In this document: piece after piece, positions 57,723 to 64,000 of the stretch | Numbering within the stretch: position 1 is the stretch's first letter | How the letters are laid out: every line of letters starts with the position of its first letter | From: Gigaspora rosea | Lineage: Eukaryota > Glomeromycota > Glomeromycetes > Diversisporales > Gigasporaceae | Assembly (NCBI GenBank): GCA_003550325.1 | Contig: QKWP01000036.1 | Span: forward strand, 156,437 to 220,436 | Direction of reading: 5' to 3' | Length of the DNA: 64,000 bases | Position numbers and translations under genes: made by a program | The notes under the pieces: generated by a model | The model's input: the letters and a program-made list of their open reading frames with translations, nothing else | What the model was told of the DNA's origin: nothing | Databases searched by the model: none

Positions 57723-58075
57723 CTAACAAAATAATATATAATTTTGTTAAGGTTTTTTTTCATTTTTGTTTTTTTTCTTTATTTTTATTTTCAGATTTTT
57801 TTTTTGGTTTTGCTAGAACATAGTAGTAAAGATTTGAACCAGAATCTTGTAAGATAAGTACTAAAGAGTTTATTTTTATTGTTTGTCTTATTTTTTTGTA
57901 TAGTGCAAGAAACCTTAACTCACCAATATAATAGATAACTTTAAAATCTATTAACTTTTTAAAAAATTAAATTTTAAAAAAACTAACTGGTAGCTTTGTT
58001 CTTTAAGACAAGTTCTATAAAATAACTAATCAGATTTTAAAAATATAACTTCTATAAAAAGTTAATAGCTTTTAA

Positions 58076-59147
58076 CACAAATCTATACACTCTTCTCATC
58101 GATTACTTGTCCAAAATTTTAAGCAAAAGAAAAATAAAAATTTTTTAGTAAAAGATAAAGCAGCTATAATACTAGTTTTTATAAAGGTCAACTTTTCCTG
58201 TTTTTCTTGGGACTTCTTTATATATTCGGCAAGCAAGCTAGAAGCGTCAGTTGTGCAAGATAACTGGCAGTGAGTGCCCTTGGTACAAGAAATTCTAATG
58301 AAAGTTTTCTTCTGTCGGTGAAGGTTTTTATAGTTTGGCTAAATGGTGAACTAAAAATGAGTTTTTCAACACACTCTCTAAAGGTTTTGGCTACAAGAAC
58401 ATATTTGACTATATACCCATTCTTATATTCTTGCTTGAAGTCTTTTTTTCTGGAATTTTGGATAGAAAATGGGAGAATCAGCATACTCCTCCAAAAGATC
58501 GGCATTGTTGTTCCTATTCTAATCAGGAAGAAGGCATGCAGGTGGATAAACAGGAACGGACGCGTAATGAGACGTGGCACAATGAAGTAGGCAGATCTGT
58601 AGAAAATAAATTCTAGAATGTTTCTTTATTTTCTTTTATGTACATATAATATTTTGGCGAAGCATTTCCTTGCACAGTATTATATAATTTTTATCACCAG
58701 ACATAGGTGTAAATAGTGCTATCATAGCCGTTTACTTCTTGCCTTCTTTTTCTGTCTTTTTATTTTTACTTTGTACTTTTTTGGTCTTTGTTTAGGTTTT
58801 TTAGCTTTTCCTCTTTTTTTTATTTCCTTTTATTTTCCTTTATTTGTCTTTTTTATTCTAGTAGAATCCTGCTACTCGAGAAGTTAGAAGAAGAGGGTTA
58901 AGAAGTAGGTGGTTATGATAGACGGCAAACTCCAATCAGTAATTCGAACATTCTACGTCTTCCTAGATAAGGAGTTACGATGAGAAAAAGTTTGTTATAG
59001 CAGGTCACATTTAAGGATCCTTTGATGACACCTGGGTGGGTCACACTTTAATATAATAGTCACCATAGAGTAGGCATAACATATAATGTACCGGTGTTAC
59101 AAAATGTGTATAAATAAAGTTGTGGCATGACTGCTAAATTTTAAAAA
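58076..59147 (+). mobile_element. retroposed insert with A-tail and 20-bp duplication
   Basis: A 1072-bp insert ends in an A-run and is flanked by AAAAAGTTAATAGCTTTTAA (58056-58075 and 59148-59167). 58200-58530 is, in reverse, related to 48330-48680. 58860-59130 is GC-richer with an AATAAA near 59110, like a LINE 3' end. No reverse transcriptase frame remains, so family is uncertain. Confidence 0.7.
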
Positions 59148-59167
59148 AAAAAGTTAATAGCTTTTAA

Positions 59168-59740
59168 AGTTAGATTATTTTTATATTAAAAATAAAAATT
59201 GAATCATATATGATTTTTAAATTTGACCAGTTGAAAACTTTGATTTTAATTATAAAAAAATTTTTGACCAATCAAAATTCAAATTTAAATAATAAATTTT
59301 TTTTAAAAAATTTTTAATTAAATTTTTGCTATCTATTTTAGTATTTTGATTGCTAATTAAGATTACACTACATATACAAAATTGAAACAATATCTAGTTA
59401 AGCTTTCCTGTACCATATAACTAATTTTTTTTTATATATTAGCCTTGCTAGAATACTATTACTATTTGAGTTATTGGAGCTACTGTTATTAAAGTTTTTG
59501 TAGTATAATTTTAGTAAAAATTTAGTCTTTTATTATTTTATAGCATTTCTAGTAAAAGTTTTAGTTTTGTTATTTTTGGTATTATTGTATTTGAGATTTT
59601 TGTTGCTATAATTCACTGCTTTTAGCTTTATTATTATTGAAATTGGATGTATATCATCAAATATTAATACAATTGATAGCATTTTTAATACAATTTTAGT
59701 GCTATAAAAGCTAGTTATCATTGGTAGTTTTGTTATTTTT
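59168..59740. other. intergenic, AT-rich
   Basis: Simple-sequence rich (TTTTAGT, AATTTTAG). No gene. A 62-codon frame on the minus strand is a product of composition. Confidence 0.4.
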
Positions 59741-59754
59741 GTTTTTTTTTTTTG

Positions 59755-60560
59755 ATTTCAAAGTGCCTGTTTTGGGGCATATACTTTATTTGGTTTATGT
59801 ATCTGGATTCTACATGGATGAGAGTACAACTAGACACATGTACACTTTTGGTGTCTAATTTAAGTAGTCCACCCGAAGGTTCTACACTAGATGCCATACT
59901 TGCAACCCAACTACAGGAATTGCCTATTTAAACCCTCTGATCTTCAGTTTCCCACCTAGACTTTCAACTGATTCGCTGGATGTTTGCGTTATCTATGCGG
60001 TTAGTCCAGCCACCCAGAGCTCTTTTTATAAGATCTCTTAGGACTCTTTCTTATGTCCAAAGGTACAATATGGCTTATCCTCAACAGGAAACTTGGTAAA
60101 GCAGTACCTGTTCCACCAGGTATTCACCTACTCTTCAATAACTAACGCATTCACTGAGGTGAACAACTTGCAGTCAGGGTACCCAACTGCTACTATTACC
60201 TACTTCTGCCCTTATAAGGTTCGCTCCAACCCTAATACCTACTATCACTTTCCTACCAGTCCTTTACCGTTTTCCCAGACTTCCAATTCAGTTGGCCCAG
60301 AAGAGTTGATCTACTCGGTATTAGGTGCCATTATGATTTTTCTTCCCCTGGTCCTACTTCTATAACATAGGTTCTTTTTCTCTGGTACCTAATCTGGTGA
60401 CTAGGTTGGTAGACCTTGTCCCTAAGGTCGATGTCTGGTTCTTCGGCTCTGGTCCAATATTCCAGTTTTGGTAGCACCGTCAAAGATCTTTGCTACCTCC
60501 TTACTCGGGTCTTGCCAAATAGGTTTCTGTTTCTCCAGTTTCTTGGATTTGTCTGTGTTA
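59755..60560. repeat. GC-richer unclassified repeat
   Basis: Stands out in base composition. Its first 360 bp have a C-depleted copy at 55070-55640. A 90-codon plus frame (60093-60365) ends in a hydrophobic stretch, and a minus frame reads PIWQDPSKEVAKIFDGATKT; neither has a recognised domain, so I make no CDS call. Probably part of a larger transposable element. Confidence 0.5.
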
Positions 60561-60779
60561 TGAATAGTGATGCCACTGAAATTGATTTTTGAAAAAGGCC
60601 TATTTCGTCTTTATTAGAGAAAATTAAAATTTTTTATAAAGTAGAGCAAATAAAACTTATATAGATATGTTCCTTATAATTTTGTCTATTCAAAAAAAGT
60701 ATCAAATAATTTTGTCTTTCAAGTAAAATAGGTCAAAAACAATTTTGTCTTCAAATTTTAATTTCAGGTTTTAGAACCC

Positions 60780-61003
60780 AAAATAATTTCGTCCTTATAT
60801 ATAGTTACGAAATACAACTTCGCCCGAAAGCTCCCATTCGAGATGGTAACCAAGGACTACAGGTAATATACCCAACCGATCGACAGGAAACAGTTAACAA
60901 AATACAGGTCTATTTTTTCAAAGCATTGTCAGTGGGATTTGAACCCTAGACCTGCCACTTGGGGGTGACAACTTACCAACTTCCCTAAGTTGCCACACCC
61001 TTT
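60780..61003 (-). mobile_element. tRNA-derived SINE-like unit
   Basis: On the minus strand GTGTGGCAACTTAGGGAAGT then TGG resembles a Pol III A box, and GGTTCAAATCC is a good B box about 40 nt on. The region between can form an anticodon-like hairpin (TGTCAC / GTGGCA). It lacks a sound acceptor stem, so it is not a working tRNA. The 3' limit is approximate. Confidence 0.55.
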
Positions 61004-62290
61004 GTTATCTTTGTATTAATATGGTTTGAAAATGTTTGTTATATAAAAATATTTTAGGTTCTTAGAGTTAGTGATTAGGATTATAGTCGGAGAATATACT
61101 AAATTTGGTCACTAATAATCTCTTATTTAGTAATAATTATTAGTCTAATTATTTTAGATTTTCTTTTTAAATATTCTATATATTATATATAGAACCCACT
61201 AGATAAAAGAATAAAGTTTTTTTTGTATATAATAAAAACTTTGATAGAATTAAAATTCAAGATTGGTTTAAATAATTCTATATAATTTAAACTTTAATAA
61301 TCAAGATTATTATATCTAATATATAGTAAATTAAGATATAAAGAAACCTTTCTAATTGTACCAAATCCAGATCAAATCTTTAACAATATGCATTTAGAGA
61401 ACAATAAGAAGAATAACAATTTAGAAAGCTTAGTATATATTAGAGCCAGTATTTAGATACAGTATATTAGAAAAGGTGAATCTAGAGATTTTTATTATAT
61501 ATTTTTGTTTATTCAATTCTAAAAATAAAAATGTTTAAATTTTTTTAAATAGATATAAGAACTATCTTTAAATGTATAATGATATAGTAGCAATTTCTAC
61601 TTGTACAAAATAATTGACTTTTATAATTGTCACTTTATTGACAGGCCATTTACCTATTATATAGGGTTAGGTTAGCATTTTTATTAGATGTGTGATATTA
61701 GATAGCTTGTTAGAAATACAACTATTATAAATACTCTTGACAAATTGTATAATAATTATAAAAATTAATAAAATGCATAAATAAATAACAAAAGGCAAAT
61801 AAGTTGATATTCTTTATATTTAATAAAGCATGTAAAATTATCAAATTTAAAAACTAATTAAGGTTTTTATTTAGATCTATTGAGCAAATTATAGTAATTG
61901 TGATACTTAATCAAATTTTAATAATATTATACTTGTATGATTAATTTTAATCTAAAATTATAATAATACTAGTACATTACTTCAATTGCTAAAAAATTAT
62001 TTAAGATGGTGCTTAAGAATATCTATAGTTAAATTATGTTATACTAAGTAATAGTTTTTATACATATTAACTAAATCAAATATAGATAAATAAAAAATTA
62101 ATAATAATAAATATTCATGAGTTTGTTTAAATATATTAAAAAATAAATTAATTTTAATAAGGCTATTCTCAACTAACTTCTCAATGTGATCTAGCAATCA
62201 GGATATTAATTAATTAAAGTAATATTTCTAAAAATTTTGCTAAAATATCATATAATAGTACTACAATAATTTAATAAATAACATCTATAT
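61004..62290. other. gene-free AT-rich DNA
   Basis: No frame, RNA gene or paired repeat recognised. Composition is similar to the decayed stretches further left. Confidence 0.45.
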
Positions 62291-62293
62291 TTA

Positions 62294-62454
62294 GGGCGCT
62301 GACATTTATTAGGTAATATTTTAGAGAGTGGGGGGTCAAGAAAAATCTTATCTTAGTTAAATTTGATTGGCCAAAATTCTATTTATAGATCTTACCTAGG
62401 GGTGGGGGTAAGCCTCTATAGTAAATGGATATTAGGTAATAAATGTCAGCGCCC
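62294..62454. mobile_element. Harbinger-like MITE, TTA duplication
   Basis: 161 bp; GGGCGCTGACATTTATTAGG and ATTAGGTAATAAATGTCAGC then GCCC, flanked by TTA. Same length, TTGATTGGC centre and G/C-run layout as 55655-55816. Confidence 0.85.
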
Positions 62455-62495
62455 TTATCTACTTAAATATAAAAAATAAAATTAATAAGTTTTAC

Positions 62496-62842
62496 TAAAA
62501 TACACCTATAGTGTTTTACACCATGTTATACAAAACTATTAGAAAAGCCAATAAAAATTTAAGATCAGGTGTAAAATAAAATTTTATTTTTTGTTTATTT
62601 TTCTAAAAAAAAATGGTTATATCTCAAAATTTTGCTCATGAAACCAATCTTTGGAGCTCTAATAAAAAAATTCATTGCTAAATTTTGTATATACTAATGC
62701 CCAGATAAAATCCCAGGCCTCACCTAACTCTAAAGTAATTAAAATTTATTTTTTGTTTTATAAAAATTTATTTTTTTGTTTTTGTTATACAGATTTGCAA
62801 ATCTAATTTACCTATGGTATAAAATACTATAAGTGCATTTTA
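62496..62842. mobile_element. core-bearing MITE, reverse copy of 49826
   Basis: AAAATACACCTATAGTGTTT at the left, ACTATAAGTGCATTTTA at the right. Core on the minus strand: AAAAAAATTCATTGCTAAAT, ATTTTGCTCATGAAACCAAT. Confidence 0.8.
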
Positions 62843-62880
62843 TAATATTTAAAATTAATAGATTGGATTTACTCTTTTGT

Positions 62881-64000
62881 ACGAAATTTAGTACATTTTA
62901 AAAAATGCATTAAAAATTTAAAAAAATTAGTAGCTTAATTTTTTTTATATACAAAAATCTAATAAGTATTCAAAAATTGTTTAGTGGTATATTTTTTTAA
63001 GTTAATGGATAGAATTTACCTGTACTAGATCTAGTACATTGTACTAGATGTAGTACATAATTAAACTTAATTATCTATTAATTTTTAAAATTAACTAATT
63101 AATTAAATATTTTTTAATAATATTTTAACTTATGGGCTACTTGTTTTAAAAAACTCATAGCTTTACATAGCTTTTTAAATTTTGTACATTTTTTTTTAAA
63201 ATTCGCATTTGCTAGTTTAACCTAGTTTTTAGCACATTTACTAGTAATTTTACAAAATATTTTTGATTATAAAAAATTTTTTTACTAAATAAATTTATTT
63301 AAACTATTAATAAAATTATAAACATAAGTTTGTTAGTTATAATTTTAAAATTTTATTTAAGATTAGATTAATATATAAGAAGTAATCTAAATTTGAAATT
63401 TTTGCTAGTAAATACTATATAACTAAAATATCCAATTTATATATAAAAATTAGATGTAATTTTTTTAAAATTTAAAGTAATATAACTTGAGATATACTAA
63501 TTTAGGATTAAAAAAAATTTTGTAATTGAAATTAGATAATAAATATTTATAATTTTGATTAAGAATTTAGAAAATTTAATTAGCAAAAAATTTTTTAAAC
63601 TCTAGCTAAACTCATATGGCTTACTATGTAAAGTAATAATTTGTAAAAATTTTCAAAAAAAGCTTATAATATAAGTAATAATTTTTATAATATAACTAAT
63701 AATAATATTTTTTTTATAACAAGCCTATACAATTTTTTATTTATTAAAACTTTTAATTTGCCAAATATATTAATAAATTATAATTATAACTGACTTTACA
63801 AATGTACGAAATCTAGTACATTAGAAATCACAAAAAATACAATATATAAAAAAAATTTTTTTATAAAAATTTTATTATTAATTTAAAAAACAATACTGCT
63901 AAACTATTTTTGAATACTTATTAGATTTTTGTATATAAAAAAAATTAAGCTATTAATTTTTTTAAATTTTTAATGCATTTTTTAAAATGTACTATATTTC
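62881..64000. mobile_element. long inverted-repeat element running off the window
   Basis: 62881-63000 and 63880-64000 are near-identical in reverse (GAAATTTAGTACATTTTAAA against GAAATATAGTACATTTTAAA on the other strand, about six differences in 115 bp). Between them are GTACTAGATCTAGTACA palindromes at 63021-63057 and AT-rich DNA without frames. The right limit lies beyond the window. Confidence 0.8.

Noticed and set aside
58218-58616. Overlapping frames on both strands as separate genes
   Set aside because: All lie in the retroposed insert, which carries a decayed copy of the module at 48330; none is intact.
60093-60365. 90-aa membrane-like protein
   Set aside because: It lies in a repeated block with a decayed second copy, lacks homology I can recognise, and overlaps equally good frames.
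60900-61003. Functional tRNA gene
   Set aside because: A and B boxes are present but no acceptor stem pairs, and the sequence runs on into a SINE-like body.

Overview
ORGANISM. The window looks like nuclear DNA of an arbuscular mycorrhizal fungus (Glomeromycotina, Rhizophagus-like). It is very AT-rich and crowded with small transposons. Its introns are short and fungal in type. It carries a Sel1-repeat protein fused to a kinase, a combination greatly expanded in these fungi, and a broken RING-ended protein of a kind I associate with their multicopy families. The assignment is an inference from content; no rRNA or marker gene is present. Only two host genes look intact: a secreted Kex2-type repeat peptide precursor (24866-25240, minus) and the Sel1-kinase gene (37352-41726, plus). 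LAYOUT. 1-2.3 kb: broken RING-ended, transposase-like gene. 3.1-7.8 kb and 20.9-24.0 kb: two direct copies of one segment, each with a defective pepsin-like aspartyl protease; insertions present in one copy and absent from the other date those insertions after the duplication. 8.5-9.2 kb: a solo LTR. 9.9-12.8 kb: a pile of foldback and TA-flanked elements. 13.1-18.5 kb: a decayed pogo-like transposase gene on the minus strand split by three later insertions. 19-20.5 kb: diverged satellite and a MITE. 24.9 kb: secreted peptide gene. 28.5-31.0 kb: foldback and hAT-like elements. 31.1-32.5 kb: decayed aldo/keto reductase whose stop codon is the first triplet of an inserted element. 37.3-41.7 kb: Sel1-kinase gene. 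42-46 kb: nested MITEs and a palindrome array. 46.2-50.3 kb: two related Mutator-like elements, one with a perfect 9-bp target duplication. 50.3-64 kb: gene-free, MITEs in C-poor decayed DNA, two retroposed inserts, and a long inverted repeat running off the end. HOW THE PARTS RELATE. There is no operon or pathway. The window is best read as a layered transposon record. Many insertions can be ordered because target-site duplications (8 bp, 9 bp, TA or TTA) are still readable. The most unusual pattern is a core module of roughly 100-150 bp, with a telomere-like TTAGGG stretch at one side, that recurs inside elements whose terminal inverted repeats are unrelated to one another.
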